Source of the DNA: Ruminococcus sp. zg-924
Lineage (GTDB): Bacteria > Bacillota > Clostridia > Oscillospirales > Acutalibacteraceae
Length of the DNA: 64,000 nt
Reading direction: 5' to 3'
Assembly: GCF_024433635.1 (NCBI RefSeq)
Contig: NZ_WNJZ01000009.1
Coordinates: 1-64,000 of the forward strand
Below are positions 51,134 through 60,314 of the stretch, one piece after another. Positions within the stretch are counted from its first letter, which is position 1, and every line of letters starts with the position of its first letter. The notes under the pieces were generated by a model that did no database searches, was not told the origin of the DNA, and was given only the letters and a program-made list of their open reading frames with translations. The position numbers and the translations under genes were made by a program.

Positions 51134-51704
51134 ATATACTCCTTATCACTCTTGCAGGGCTGCCTACCGCTATCATGTTTTCGGGAATGTCCTTTGTTAC
51201 TACCGAGCCTGCACCAATGATCGCATTGTCCCCGATAGTCACACCCGACAAAATTGTAGAGTTAGAGCCTATCCATACATTCTTGCCGATGCGAATTGGC
51301 TTAGGTATAAGATCGTGCCGCTGCTCAGGGAGAAGTCCGTGGTTCAGAGTTGCAAGCACCGTGTTATGACCGATCAGTGCCCCGTCACCTATATAGATAC
51401 CGCCCTGATCCTGAAACTTACAGCCTGCATTGATGAACACGCCCTTGCCGAGATGAATATTTTTACCACAGTCCGTATAAAATGGAGGAAACAACCCGAC
51501 ATCCACAGGCTCACCGACAAGTTCAGACATCAGCGAATTGATCTCATCGGGAGTATGATAGCGGTTATTAATCTCCATTGTAATACGGATAGCGTCCTGA
51601 CTTAACCGGTGCATAATACGGTGAACATCACTCTCCGCCGTGACCTGATAACCACTGTTCATAAATGCAAGAAATTCCTCCGTTGTCATCGTTGTTTCCT
51701 CCAT
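51126..51704 (-). CDS. maltose/galactoside O-acetyltransferase family protein
   Basis: A 192-residue left-handed beta-helix acetyltransferase of the LacA/Maa type. Hexapeptide repeats (IHLGKGVFINAGCKF, IYIGDGALIGHNTVL, IRIGKNVWIGSNSTIL, VTIGDNAIIGAGSVV) surround the catalytic His in LATLNHG. An N-terminal helical substrate cap is present. It follows the alpha/beta hydrolase gene by 7 bases in the same operon. Confidence 0.92.
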   Translation of the reverse strand: MEETTMTTEEFLAFMNSGYQVTAESDVHRIMHRLSQDAIRITMEINNRYHTPDEINSLMSELVGEPVDVGLFPPFYTDCGKNIHLGKGVFINAGCKFQDQGGIYIGDGALIGHNTVLATLNHGLLPEQRHDLIPKPIRIGKNVWIGSNSTILSGVTIGDNAIIGAGSVVTKDIPENMIAVGSPARVIRSIYD

Positions 51705-51711
51705 AATTGTT

Positions 51712-52710
51712 TTATTTCATATATTCATGATAGAACGCCTCAAGCTTGTCAAACGGGATGACCTTTCCATCACCGCCGTCATACAGGTCGGTATGCGAAG
51801 CACCCTCAATCACAAGAAGCTGTTTATTATCGGAGAACTTGCTGTCCTTTATCATATTCTCATAAGCGTCCTTACCAAAATAGAAGGAGTGTGCCTTATC
51901 GCCGTGCATTATCATAACTGCGGAGCGAATCTCTTTGCTATACTGTAAGATCGGCATATTAATAAACGACATACAGCCTGTAACGTTCCAGCCGCCGTTG
52001 GAGTTAAGAGAACGGGGGTGATAACCTCTTTCGGTTTTGTAGTAAGCGTGATAGTCCTTGACAAAATAAGGTGCGTCCTCCGGCAAAGGATCTACAACAC
52101 CGCCGCCGAGCGCATATTCACCGCTTACATAGTCCTTGATACGCTGTGCATTCATAGCGACCCTTTTCTCATAGCGCTTTTCCTCGCTGTCCTCACTGTC
52201 AAAATATCCCTTTGCGTTCACCCTCGTCATATCGTACATAGTCGATGCGACCGTAGCTTTGATACGGGTGTCCAGAGCTGCGGTATTGAGCGCCATACCT
52301 CCCCAACCGCAAATACCGAGGATTCCGATACGCTCAGCATCAACATTTTCCTGAATGGAAAGAAAATCAACGGCTGCGGAGAAGTCCTCCGTATTGATGT
52401 CGGGCGATGCGACATAGCGAGGAATACCGCCGCTTTCGCCCGTGAACGAGGGGTCGAAAGCGATTGTCAGAAAACCACGCTCCGCAAGTGTCTGCGCATA
52501 CAAACCGCTGCACTGCTCCTTGACCGCACCAAACGGTCCGCAGACAGCGATAGCAGGGAGCTTTCCTCTTGTATTTTCAGGAATATACATATCAGCGGCG
52601 AGAGTTATGCCGTAGCGGTTGTGGAATGTAATTTTCTTGTGGTCAACCTTGTCGGATTTCTGGAAGGTCTTGTCCCATTCAGTTGTTAAAGTCAGCATTT
52701 CGTCTTTCAT
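51712..52710 (-). CDS. alpha/beta hydrolase, DLH/YcjY-like
   Basis: A 332-residue hydrolase. After a VCGPFGAVKEQ oxyanion region, the nucleophile elbow reads ILGICGWGGMAL, so the nucleophile position is a Cys rather than Ser, as in dienelactone-hydrolase-like enzymes. Later MIMHGDKAHSFYFGKDA and GASHTDLYDGGDG supply the acid and His. It is flanked in the operon by a 78-residue protein and an acetyltransferase and is controlled from a promoter divergent to LysR 2. Confidence 0.88.
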   Translation of the reverse strand: MKDEMLTLTTEWDKTFQKSDKVDHKKITFHNRYGITLAADMYIPENTRGKLPAIAVCGPFGAVKEQCSGLYAQTLAERGFLTIAFDPSFTGESGGIPRYVASPDINTEDFSAAVDFLSIQENVDAERIGILGICGWGGMALNTAALDTRIKATVASTMYDMTRVNAKGYFDSEDSEEKRYEKRVAMNAQRIKDYVSGEYALGGGVVDPLPEDAPYFVKDYHAYYKTERGYHPRSLNSNGGWNVTGCMSFINMPILQYSKEIRSAVMIMHGDKAHSFYFGKDAYENMIKDSKFSDNKQLLVIEGASHTDLYDGGDGKVIPFDKLEAFYHEYMK

Positions 52711-52711
52711 T

Positions 52712-52948
52712 TCAGATACCTCCGTTTTTTCTCATTGTGTAGGTGAAGTAGTCAAGGCAGTCGATGCGGTCATTGCACTTATGAACGCTGTCAAGAAGCG
52801 TCTGACGATAGGCTTTCAGAAAGCGATCAAGCGCAATGTACTGTCCGTTTTCGATCATAGTCAGGCATTTCGATATGCTGTTCTCGTCCAGACCCATATC
52901 AAGCAGATTTTCAGTTATGACAGCTTTCGTGTCGGCTGCGTTTGCCAT
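52712..52948 (-). CDS. small helical protein of the hydrolase operon
   Basis: A 78-residue all-helical protein, not recognised (ENLLDMGLDENSISKCLTMIENGQ...). First gene of the operon, with the hydrolase following after 1 base. Similar small proteins occur at the front of such redox operons in gut Clostridia, but no role is known. Confidence 0.7.
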   Translation of the reverse strand: MANAADTKAVITENLLDMGLDENSISKCLTMIENGQYIALDRFLKAYRQTLLDSVHKCNDRIDCLDYFTYTMRKNGGI

Positions 52949-52978
52949 ATTCTCACCTCTGTTCTTTTCGGTAATTTT

Positions 52979-53007
52979 AGTATAATACAGATTATCTGAT
53001 ATGTAAA
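52979..53007 (-). promoter_or_regulatory. hydrolase-operon promoter with palindromic LysR site
   Basis: On the minus strand, TTTACA (53007-53002), 17 bases and TATACT (52984-52979). A palindrome CAGAT-T-ATCTG (52988-52998) lies in the spacer, where a LysR protein could bind. Confidence 0.6.
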
Positions 53008-53034
53008 ATACCTATTTAGAATTGCTTGCCATTC

Positions 53035-53063
53035 TTGACAGGAATAACAAAATCGGATATATT
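53035..53063 (+). promoter_or_regulatory. promoter of LysR 2
   Basis: TTGACA, 17 bases and TATATT, 28 bases before the start codon. Confidence 0.7.
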
Positions 53064-53090
53064 GATAATAGATATTATCGGAGGTTTACT

Positions 53091-53966
53091 ATGGAAATAC
53101 GGGTATTACGCTACTTTTTAGCCATTGCAAGAGAGGAAAACATGACAAGGGCAGCCGAGCGGCTTCACATCTCGCAGCCGTCACTCTCAAAGGAGATCAA
53201 AAAGCTGGAGGAGGAGCTTGGTCACGAGCTGTTTATTCGCACAAACAAGAGCATGCACCTCAATGACGAGGGTATGCTTTTACGCAAGCGAGCCGAGGAT
53301 ATACTTGCTATGGTGGATAAGACCGCCGAGGAGTTCAGCCAGCTTGATAACATCATCGGCGGAGAGATACGCATAGGCTGTGCAGAAAGCTATCTTATCA
53401 AATATTTGGCGCGGAGTATCAAGAGTTTCAAGGAACAGTACCCGGGCTTTATCTTTCACATTTTCAGCGGAGATACCGAGCCTGTTGCCGAACGTCTTGA
53501 CAGGGGTATCCTCGATCTTGCCGTAATCGTTGAGCCTCCGAATCTATCAAAATACAACTATCTCACCATTCCCGAGTGCGACAAATGGGGACTTGTTATG
53601 CTCCGTGACTCACCGCTTGCAGAGAAAGAGTATGTAACCTTTGATGACCTCTACGGTTTGCCGCTGTTTTGTTCGGAGCAATCTATCCGTGTGGATTTCC
53701 CTCGTTGGTGTGGAGATAACATGGACAAGCTGAATTTCGCAGGAACGGTAAATCTCGCCTATAACGGCTCTGTTTTTGTGAAAGAGGGGCTGGGCTATCT
53801 GCTTACCTTTGAGCATCTGATAAACACGAACGAAGAAAGCGGTTTGTGCTTTCGACCGATCAAGCCTGACCTCGAAACAAGTATGTACATCATCTGGAAG
53901 AAATATCAGGTGTTTTCTCCAATTGCAGAGCTGTTTTTGAAAAAGCTGAAAGAAAATTTCGGATAA
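53091..53966 (+). CDS. LysR-family regulator 2
   Basis: A 291-residue LysR regulator (MEIRVLRYFLAIAREENMTRAAERLHISQPSLSKEIKKLEEELG), similar to LysR 1. It is transcribed divergently from the 78-residue/hydrolase/acetyltransferase operon, the classic arrangement for a LysR activator and its target. The ATG at 53091 has GGAGG upstream; the frame open upstream has no ribosome binding site. Confidence 0.93.
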   Translation: MEIRVLRYFLAIAREENMTRAAERLHISQPSLSKEIKKLEEELGHELFIRTNKSMHLNDEGMLLRKRAEDILAMVDKTAEEFSQLDNIIGGEIRIGCAESYLIKYLARSIKSFKEQYPGFIFHIFSGDTEPVAERLDRGILDLAVIVEPPNLSKYNYLTIPECDKWGLVMLRDSPLAEKEYVTFDDLYGLPLFCSEQSIRVDFPRWCGDNMDKLNFAGTVNLAYNGSVFVKEGLGYLLTFEHLINTNEESGLCFRPIKPDLETSMYIIWKKYQVFSPIAELFLKKLKENFG

Positions 53967-54075
53967 GACATGGTGTGCAAGTATGATAATAATAAGTATA
54001 AAGCAAACGCTCTCCGCATAGTGCAGAGGGCATTTTATTTCAGACTATACAGAAAGGTTGAGGGGCAAGAATAAG

Positions 54076-54109
54076 GAAAAACGCTGTCGAGCATTTTACT
54101 TGACAGCGC
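54076..54109 (-). terminator. terminator of the CPBP-family gene
   Basis: On the minus strand, CGCTGTC pairs with GACAGCG (extended by one G-U and one A-U pair) and is followed by TTTTTCC. The rest of 53967-54188 holds only a weak hairpin after LysR 2 near 54008-54035. Confidence 0.7.
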
Positions 54110-54188
54110 TTATGTTTATTTGAATATATTAATACTCCCTTTCTTCTACCTGAACATCTAATTCCAAATTCTATATTATCGAATAAAT

Positions 54189-54914
54189 CTACATTCTGCA
54201 CATCATTTCATAAAGCCCCGGAATAGCAGATGTTGCAAGAATTTGCATTGCTGTTATGACATCAATAAGAGCATGCCCAACCATTATCGGTAATGGATTT
54301 CTTTTCTTGTAGTAATACCAACATAAAATCAGTGTTAATGGTAAAAAGGATATAAAACGATAAATTATGTATTTCACATCAAATAGTGTTGGAATAAAAC
54401 TGTGCTGTAAGGCGAAAAAGAAAGCCGGAACTGTTATTGCCAAAAACTTATTATTTATTTGGTTAACACCGCATCCCAAATATAACCCATCCTCCGCAAG
54501 CGCAGTTGTTACAGGCAATACAACAACATTTATAGCAGCCACCCATACCGGTATGGGTGCAATCATCATTGGAGCAGCGTATGGAATAACTCCGTAGCAA
54601 ATATATCCCGCCACATACATACCGGCCATTCCAATCACAAAAATCAATAACGATATTCCTATAATACTTTTAGCCTTTGTCTCACCTTTACGATAATTGA
54701 TCAATTCACGATAACTGCTTTTATTTTTCTTTGTAAACAAAAGGAGAATACATATAATAAAAACATTAACCGCACTGGCTATAATCGACCACCAATTACA
54801 TATATCATCTAATTTTTGATTTACTATAGTTGCTCCAATTACGAAAATGAAAGCAAAAATCACACAGCGAATTGGAAGTAAATAAATCATATATTTATTT
54901 TTGTTAGTGACCAT
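54189..54914 (-). CDS. CPBP-family membrane protein, active-site variant
   Basis: A 241-residue protein with six to seven helices. CPBP/Abi-type motifs are visible in order: AEDGLYLGCG (in place of EExxxR), FFFALQHS (FxxxH) and GHALIDV (HxxxN/D). The first motif keeps only E-D and lacks the Arg, so protease activity is doubtful. Such proteins often provide bacteriocin self-immunity. Monocistronic. Confidence 0.8.
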   Translation of the reverse strand: MVTNKNKYMIYLLPIRCVIFAFIFVIGATIVNQKLDDICNWWSIIASAVNVFIICILLLFTKKNKSSYRELINYRKGETKAKSIIGISLLIFVIGMAGMYVAGYICYGVIPYAAPMMIAPIPVWVAAINVVVLPVTTALAEDGLYLGCGVNQINNKFLAITVPAFFFALQHSFIPTLFDVKYIIYRFISFLPLTLILCWYYYKKRNPLPIMVGHALIDVITAMQILATSAIPGLYEMMCRM

Positions 54915-54996
54915 AAATCAACACCTCCATAGCTTCTCCATATCAAAACGGTGCTTTCTTCCTGTTTGTCATCCTTTTATTTGCTAACCATTTTTA

Positions 54997-55596
54997 TCAA
55001 GCAAACTGCTCTATCCAGTTATCAAGATATTTCATTTGATTCTCTGTGTGGAACCAATGCTCTCCGCTTTTCATGACGGTAAGTGTTGCGTTGATTTGAT
55101 TTGCGAATTCGGATACTGTTTCGTATGATGTTAAATTATCTTTTTCACCGTACAAAATATGGGTTGGAATAGTCCACCTTGCAGGATGCTCCCTTACATA
55201 GCAGAGATACTTCCATGAAAGAGTCTCACCAAAGGTCGTTTCAATTTTGCCTTTTTGACGGAGTTCATCTTCGGTTACATTTACCCACATCATCATATCC
55301 GTAATCAGCTTTTCCATATTCACAACGGGAGAGATGAAAAACGCTTTCTCTATTCGCCTGTCGCTTAAAGAAATCATCGTAAAATAAGCGCCTATGCTAT
55401 TAGAGATGACCGTCACCGATTCGTAATCTCCGCATATCGAGTCAAATAGGCTCGGAAACTCATCTTTTGCGTCCCAAGGATACTGTGCAGTATAGTCAAG
55501 ACCAATTACCTCGCAGTCCTTAAAGAGAGCTTTATAATGCTCTGCTTCCTCTGCACTGCCGCCTTTTCCGTGTATATATACGATTAACTTATTCAT
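54997..55596 (-). CDS. alpha/beta hydrolase (YdeN/RBBP9-like small type)
   Basis: A 199-residue hydrolase. It begins KLIVYIHGKGGSAEEAEHY with the oxyanion HG-K-GG. The nucleophile elbow is VISNSIGAYF (Ser), the acid lies in LYGEKDN, and the His in SGEHWFHTE. Fold and triad are complete; substrate unknown. Confidence 0.88.
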   Translation of the reverse strand: MNKLIVYIHGKGGSAEEAEHYKALFKDCEVIGLDYTAQYPWDAKDEFPSLFDSICGDYESVTVISNSIGAYFTMISLSDRRIEKAFFISPVVNMEKLITDMMMWVNVTEDELRQKGKIETTFGETLSWKYLCYVREHPARWTIPTHILYGEKDNLTSYETVSEFANQINATLTVMKSGEHWFHTENQMKYLDNWIEQFA

Positions 55597-55626
55597 AAGG
55601 GTATCCTCCGCAAACCGGAATTTGCT

Positions 55627-55818
55627 TTACTTTTTCTTATTATTCATTTGCCTTAATATATTAAAAAGATTTGATAACAAAATGCACGCCAAGGCGATTA
55701 TTAACGGTGTTGTGGTTTCTTTCCCGTCAAAAATACTAATGCACAAGAAGATTCCGCCTGCTATTATCAATCCAAGACTTGCTATGATGAAAAGACTATT
55801 CAGTACCTTTTTATCCAC
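55627..55818 (-). CDS. small two-helix membrane protein
   Basis: A 63-residue protein with two hydrophobic helices (about residues 8-28 and 37-54) and a basic C-terminus. The start is GTG at 55818, directly after the TAA of the fusion gene, so translation is probably coupled. No family recognised. Confidence 0.7.
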   Translation of the reverse strand: MDKKVLNSLFIIASLGLIIAGGIFLCISIFDGKETTTPLIIALACILLSNLFNILRQMNNKKK

Positions 55819-57381
55819 TTATTTTTTCTCCTCTATATAAGTTCTTGCCTTATAGATTTTTTTGACCACTCCCATCCGGCAGCACAGGCTTTCACAAGAT
55901 GCGTCAGGCTTTACGGACAGCGCCCTGAGTTCTTTTTCAACCGCAGTAAGCCGGTTTTTCATATAGTGAACGATAACAAAATCCACTCGCTTCAGCCTAT
56001 CCTTATTCTCGGTCAAAAAGGTTCTGATCGGTGCACATACTGCAAAGTCCCATACCGGAGTGCATACTGTGATATGCTCGTATTTTGAAACATCCCGATC
56101 TAAGGGCAAAATATTCATTCCCCACCGATGCATGGCAAACCGTCCGCACCACCAGAAGCCAAGCGTGCCGGATACCCGTTCGTCGGTTTTGAGCTCCAGA
56201 ATATCCGCACCCACTGAATTGGCCTTTTCGTAGGCGATCTTTTTGACATATCCCATTCTCGAGAAGTAAACCACCAGCTCCTTCGGATTTGTTCCGACCC
56301 TTTGGTATGCGCTTTCGTCAAAGGTGAATTGCTCCTGCTGATAAAAAACAAGACATACGTACCCGGTTATCGCCTGAAGCAGTCCAAACACAAAATAGAT
56401 CGTGGACATAAAGTTGGGCGGGAACATATAAAACTGAATGCAGATCCACAGCATTAACGTAATACCGAATATCATACCGAGCTGAATGCCCATTTTCCGT
56501 CTACAGATGAGCAGCACTGCCGCCGTGAGGTTTGTAATGCCGTTAACGATTAGCAGAGCAATACCGGGAAAGACGAAATCCCGATACAAAATATCCGCCA
56601 GGGGTAAAGCCTTAAAATACGGCAGTGTTGCATCCATCCCCATGGCCTTGCCGGTGGGGTCCAAAAGCATCCCGGCACTTCCGGCAACAGCGCCAATTCC
56701 AATAAACAGCGTCCAGAAAATCAAAAGCTTTCTGAAACGGTCATATCTTTTTCCCTCCCGTTGGGCAGGTGTTGTTTTCATATGTATCTCCTCTTTTCTA
56801 AAGTCAAATATCTCTAAGTTTTTCAACCCTTTGGATATTCCCCAAATTGCCAATCCTAAAACGGCTGTAATAACATAGGACATCAACCCTATAATAACAG
56901 CGGTCCAAAAAGTCAATTCGTCTGCGGGGAACATACCATAAACCAGCTTACCGGTAATTAAAAAGCGGATGTAATCAAACAATAAGTATGCTAATAAAAA
57001 CATTGGCGATAGGGCTAAGTCCGCAATCCGAAATTTCCTTTCGCCCCACAAGAAAACATAATACAGGAAGACAAGAATCGGATTGATGACATGACAGAAA
57101 AACATTCCTCCACTAAAGTTGAAATGTGCAATACCTGATAATGTTCCGACTACCGAGATCAGAAAAACAATACTGATTGTCACCGTTTCAGTAAGATACA
57201 GTATATGTGGCAGCTTCTTATGCTTTACTTTCTCCAAGACATAGGCTGATAGAAACAACACGGCTCCCGCCATATTGGACCAAAAGGTCATTTCACACAT
57301 ATATTGAGGCTGCGGTATATAGGCACACAAAACTGATACCATCATAATAATTCCAATTATCAATTCAATCATCTTATTCAC
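55819..57381 (-). CDS. fusion: Pr6Pr-like membrane domain, second membrane domain and flavodoxin
   Basis: A 520-residue protein. The first ~190 residues hold six helices in the style of the Pr6Pr/FAR-17a family (VGTLSGIAHFNFSGGMFFCHVINPILVFLYYVF). After a polar linker near 195-215 comes a second four-helix block (about 216-350). The C-terminal ~150 residues form a flavodoxin-like domain (ELVVYFSRMGYVKKIAYEKA, ITVCTPVWDFAVCAPIRTFL) on the cytoplasmic side. It overlaps the TetR gene by 4 bases and is surely its target. The combination suggests a membrane electron-transfer or reductase role; unproven. Confidence 0.8.
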   Translation of the reverse strand: MNKMIELIIGIIMMVSVLCAYIPQPQYMCEMTFWSNMAGAVLFLSAYVLEKVKHKKLPHILYLTETVTISIVFLISVVGTLSGIAHFNFSGGMFFCHVINPILVFLYYVFLWGERKFRIADLALSPMFLLAYLLFDYIRFLITGKLVYGMFPADELTFWTAVIIGLMSYVITAVLGLAIWGISKGLKNLEIFDFRKEEIHMKTTPAQREGKRYDRFRKLLIFWTLFIGIGAVAGSAGMLLDPTGKAMGMDATLPYFKALPLADILYRDFVFPGIALLIVNGITNLTAAVLLICRRKMGIQLGMIFGITLMLWICIQFYMFPPNFMSTIYFVFGLLQAITGYVCLVFYQQEQFTFDESAYQRVGTNPKELVVYFSRMGYVKKIAYEKANSVGADILELKTDERVSGTLGFWWCGRFAMHRWGMNILPLDRDVSKYEHITVCTPVWDFAVCAPIRTFLTENKDRLKRVDFVIVHYMKNRLTAVEKELRALSVKPDASCESLCCRMGVVKKIYKARTYIEEKK

Positions 57382-58046
57382 TCTCCCAAAGTTGGCACAA
57401 AAGGAAGCTCGTTCAGTTTCCGCCCGTGATACGTACCGTCTGTATTCTTCTCCACATCCATATAAACTTCCTTAATTCTACCTGATTTTATAAGCATTAC
57501 CAGCCCGGCGAAAATCACGCTCAGCCGTTTGCTGATTTCTTCGTCGCTTAGCCGGATCACACGCATGGCACACATGGAACCTAAGCCAAAGGCATGTATC
57601 CAAAGTTGTTCAAACATCAGCGCGGCTTCTTCGGGGGACATTTCATAGTCCCAACTAATCAGTTCCCGACACACCTCCGGAATATCGCCCAGATCTTTCA
57701 GTGATTCTGCAAATCCAATCTCCGACGGATGCTCCTGCATAAAAAGCAATTTGAACAGTTCCGGTTCGTGGATGCCATAAGACACGATCATGATCCCGAT
57801 GCGCTTGAAGGCCGGCGTGTATTCTCGGTAATCGCTGATATACTCCTTAAATTCCGCAAGTGCCAGCTCCCGTGCCGCCATTTTTACCGCTTCCATACTG
57901 GGAAGGACCGTAAAGATAGAGCTTGCGGCACAGTCCAAGCTTTTTCCCAGCCTTCTGGCCGTCAATGCCGCGATGCCTTCCTGCTTGATAATCTTAAATG
58001 CTGCCGTTGCGATTTCTTCCTGTGTATTTTTTGGTTTTGGTGGCAT
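57378..58046 (-). CDS. TetR-family regulator
   Basis: A 222-residue regulator with an N-terminal helix-turn-helix (TQEEIATAAFKIIKQEGIAALTARRLGKSLDCAASSIFTVLPSMEAV) and a WHG-type C-terminal effector domain. It is the first gene of a three-gene operon with the flavodoxin fusion and the 63-residue protein. A near-perfect inverted repeat follows its promoter, so it probably represses itself and the operon. Confidence 0.92.
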   Translation of the reverse strand: MPPKPKNTQEEIATAAFKIIKQEGIAALTARRLGKSLDCAASSIFTVLPSMEAVKMAARELALAEFKEYISDYREYTPAFKRIGIMIVSYGIHEPELFKLLFMQEHPSEIGFAESLKDLGDIPEVCRELISWDYEMSPEEAALMFEQLWIHAFGLGSMCAMRVIRLSDEEISKRLSVIFAGLVMLIKSGRIKEVYMDVEKNTDGTYHGRKLNELPFVPTLGE

Positions 58047-58070
58047 AATATGTCCTCCTTCTTGTATGTT

Positions 58071-58139
58071 TGAACAATGTTTCTGAATTTAGTTTCCGAA
58101 CACTGTTCATAATATAACACAAAATCCACAGGAGGTCAA
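58071..58139 (-). promoter_or_regulatory. TetR promoter and operator
   Basis: On the minus strand, TTGACC (58139-58134), 17 bases and TATATT (58116-58111) form the promoter. Immediately downstream lie TGAACAGTGTTC and, after 14 bases, the related inverted copy TGAACAATGTTT read on the plus strand (58071-58082), which look like TetR half-operators. Confidence 0.65.
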
Positions 58140-58143
58140 TCCC

Positions 58144-58375
58144 ATAAAAGAAAACGACCTTGCAAAGACCTCCGGATACTACAAGGCAAAATACAGAGTG
58201 TCATCTGTAAACGGCAGTTACTATTCGTATAAGTACGATAACAAAAATATATCAACACACAATTTCACTCCCGTATCAGACTTAGGTTTGGTACGGGAGT
58301 GTTTGTTATGTTCAGAATATCAAAAACTATGTTATAGCTGTTTTTCTGTCGCAAATCATTTGCCGAAATTTTTTT
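58144..58375 (+). other. open but unsupported stretch with a terminator-like hairpin
   Basis: A frame without a start codon runs from 58144 to a TAA near 58375 after a GGAGG sequence. It is probably gene debris. A perfect 10-bp stem CACTCCCGTA/TACGGGAGTG (58266-58301) followed by TTTGTTATG lies inside. No protein family recognised. Between 58376 and 58447 nothing is seen apart from a GGAGG for the next gene. Confidence 0.4.
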
Positions 58376-58447
58376 AAATAACCGCTCAAATATGTTTTTG
58401 TTCTCCAGTGGGAAAGTGAAGGCGTAGCGTTCAGATTGGAGGACATC

Positions 58448-58693
58448 ATGAATCAAACTGAAAACAAGTCTGTTCTTAAAACTACAGATATTAAATCTCA
58501 TTTAAAAATTAATCCAGTTCCGATTACAGATATGGAAATACAGCGGGATTATGATTATTTTAATGCTCAGAAAACAGCAAAAGCACTTCTGAATTCTGGA
58601 CTTATTTCCTTGTCAGAATTCAACAAATTAACGCTTTTGAATCGTCAAACATTCTCCCCAATAAATGTAGAAATAATGCCAAAAATGACTTGA
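58448..58693 (+). CDS. SHOCT-like small protein of the recombinase cassette
   Basis: An 81-residue protein. Its second half (AQKTAKALLNSGLISLSEFNKLTLLNRQTFSP) follows the SHOCT helix-turn pattern (L..GlIt..EF). Such proteins regularly precede serine recombinases in Firmicute integrative elements and may assist excision. The ATG at 58448 has GGAGG upstream; a TTG at 58436 is in frame but weaker. Confidence 0.7.
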   Translation: MNQTENKSVLKTTDIKSHLKINPVPITDMEIQRDYDYFNAQKTAKALLNSGLISLSEFNKLTLLNRQTFSPINVEIMPKMT

Positions 58694-58745
58694 AAAACAA
58701 GGCGTTTAGAGTGATATATACACTTACGAAGGGAGGTGACCAACA

Positions 58746-59897
58746 ATGAAGAAGATTACAAAAATCGACAAAGTGCAGAATGCGGCTGAAAAAAGGGCAG
58801 AAGCTTCGTGTTGCCGCATATTGTCGAGTTTCTACAAGAAGTGACGAACAAATTGAAAGCTTGAATATTCAGAAAATCCATTATGAAGGTTACATTGCTT
58901 CTCGTGAGGATTGGCAGTTTGCAGGATTGTATTTTGATGAAGGGATCACAGGAACTAAGAAGGACAAGCGTCCTGAGCTTAAAAGATTGATGCAGAAGGT
59001 GTTCCTACTAAAAGAGGTGGCCGCTGGACCTCAACAAGCATTCGTTGTATTCTTGCAAATGAGAAGTACACTGGTGATGTTATTTTCCAGAAGACCTATA
59101 CGGATGATAGTTTTAACCGTCATATAAACGATGGATTTCTCGACCAGTATTTTATGCCGAATCATCATGAAGCTATCGTAAGTCATGAAGACTTTGATGC
59201 AGTAGCTGCACTTATCTCACAGAGAGCCACGGAAAAAGGTATCAAACGTGGAAGTAAAAAGTGTCAACAACGTTACGCCTTTTCCGGAAAGATTATCTGC
59301 GGAGAATGTGGCAATACCTTTAGACGAAGAATCCACACCAGCAAATATGGAAAGTATGTGGCTTGGTGCTGCAATACACATCTAAACGATACCAGAAAGT
59401 GCCCCATGCTATTCTTAAGAGATGATGATTTAAAAATTGCATTTACAACGGTTCTTAACAAGCTAATCTACAGCCACAAGTTAGTCTTGAAACCTTATGT
59501 TGCTGCACTGAAGAATAATTCCGGCGATGAAAGCCTCGTACGCATTCAGCACTTGGAGCGACTTCTGGAGCAGAACACAGAACAGCGTGAAACCTTAACA
59601 AAATTGATGGCTCAAGGCTACATCGACCAAGTCTTATATAACAGTGAGACAAATGCCCTTCTCGCTCAGGCCAATAATTACAGAGCAGACATTGATGTCA
59701 TCAACGCAACCATGACCGGCGACAGTTCTAAGGTTTTTGAGGCAGAACGCTTACTTCACTTTGCAGAGCGAGGCTCACTGCTTGATGAATATAACGAAGA
59801 ATTATTTGAGAGATTTGTTGACCACATTCATGTTTATTCCAGACAGGAAGTTGGGTTTGTTATGAAATGTGGTCTTACTTTTAAGGAGATGATTTAG
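58746..59897 (+). pseudogene. serine recombinase 1, frameshifted and internally deleted
   Basis: ATG at 58746 begins a recombinase N-terminus (MKKITKIDKVQNAA). The catalytic-domain start [19 protein letters not shown] is in another frame from 58780. At about 58999-59010 the sequence jumps from RPELKRLM into AEGVPTKRGGRWTSTSIRCIL, so most of the catalytic domain is deleted. The recombinase and zinc-ribbon parts (ICGECGNTFRRR) then read to 59897. At least one frameshift and one deletion make it inactive. Confidence 0.88.
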
Positions 59898-60314
59898 ATG
59901 GGGCATATACCACTTGGATATCGAATCGAGAAAGGCATTGCGGTAGTTGATGAACCTACTGCCACTAAAATTAGGCAGCTTTATAAGAATTACCTTAGCG
60001 GCCTTTCTCTTATAAATGCAGCTAAGAAAGCCGGTATTCAGGTATCACACTCTGGTGTCAAGCACATTATACAAAATGAACACTATCTCGGTGATGATTT
60101 CTATCCTGCAATAATCGATATAGAAACCTTCCGTTCTGCAAGTGATGAAATAAAACGTAGGTCAGCAAAGCTTGGGCGCGATAACCGATACAAGGCACCG
60201 CCGGAAAAGAAAGTACCGCTGCTCTTTCACATCGGTGACATTGAAAAATATTTTGACAATCCAATAAAGCAGGCTGAGTATTTATACAACCTAATAGAAA
60301 GCGAGGCTATTTGA
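59898..60314 (+). CDS. recombinase-domain protein 2 without catalytic domain
   Basis: A 138-residue protein. It has only the recombinase DNA-binding module ([34 protein letters not shown]...[21 protein letters not shown]) and lacks the catalytic serine domain. It starts directly after the first gene's stop and overlaps the third gene's ATG by one base (TGATG). In three-gene serine-recombinase cassettes the middle gene is regularly a short accessory of this type, so it is not necessarily truncated. Confidence 0.8.
   Translation: MGHIPLGYRIEKGIAVVDEPTATKIRQLYKNYLSGLSLINAAKKAGIQVSHSGVKHIIQNEHYLGDDFYPAIIDIETFRSASDEIKRRSAKLGRDNRYKAPPEKKVPLLFHIGDIEKYFDNPIKQAEYLYNLIESEAI

Noticed and set aside
50811-51605. 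264-codon plus-strand frame opposite the acetyltransferase
   Set aside because: Shadow of the hexapeptide acetyltransferase and the broken lipoprotein gene.
52018-52689. 223-codon plus-strand frame opposite the alpha/beta hydrolase
   Set aside because: Shadow of a hydrolase with clear motifs.
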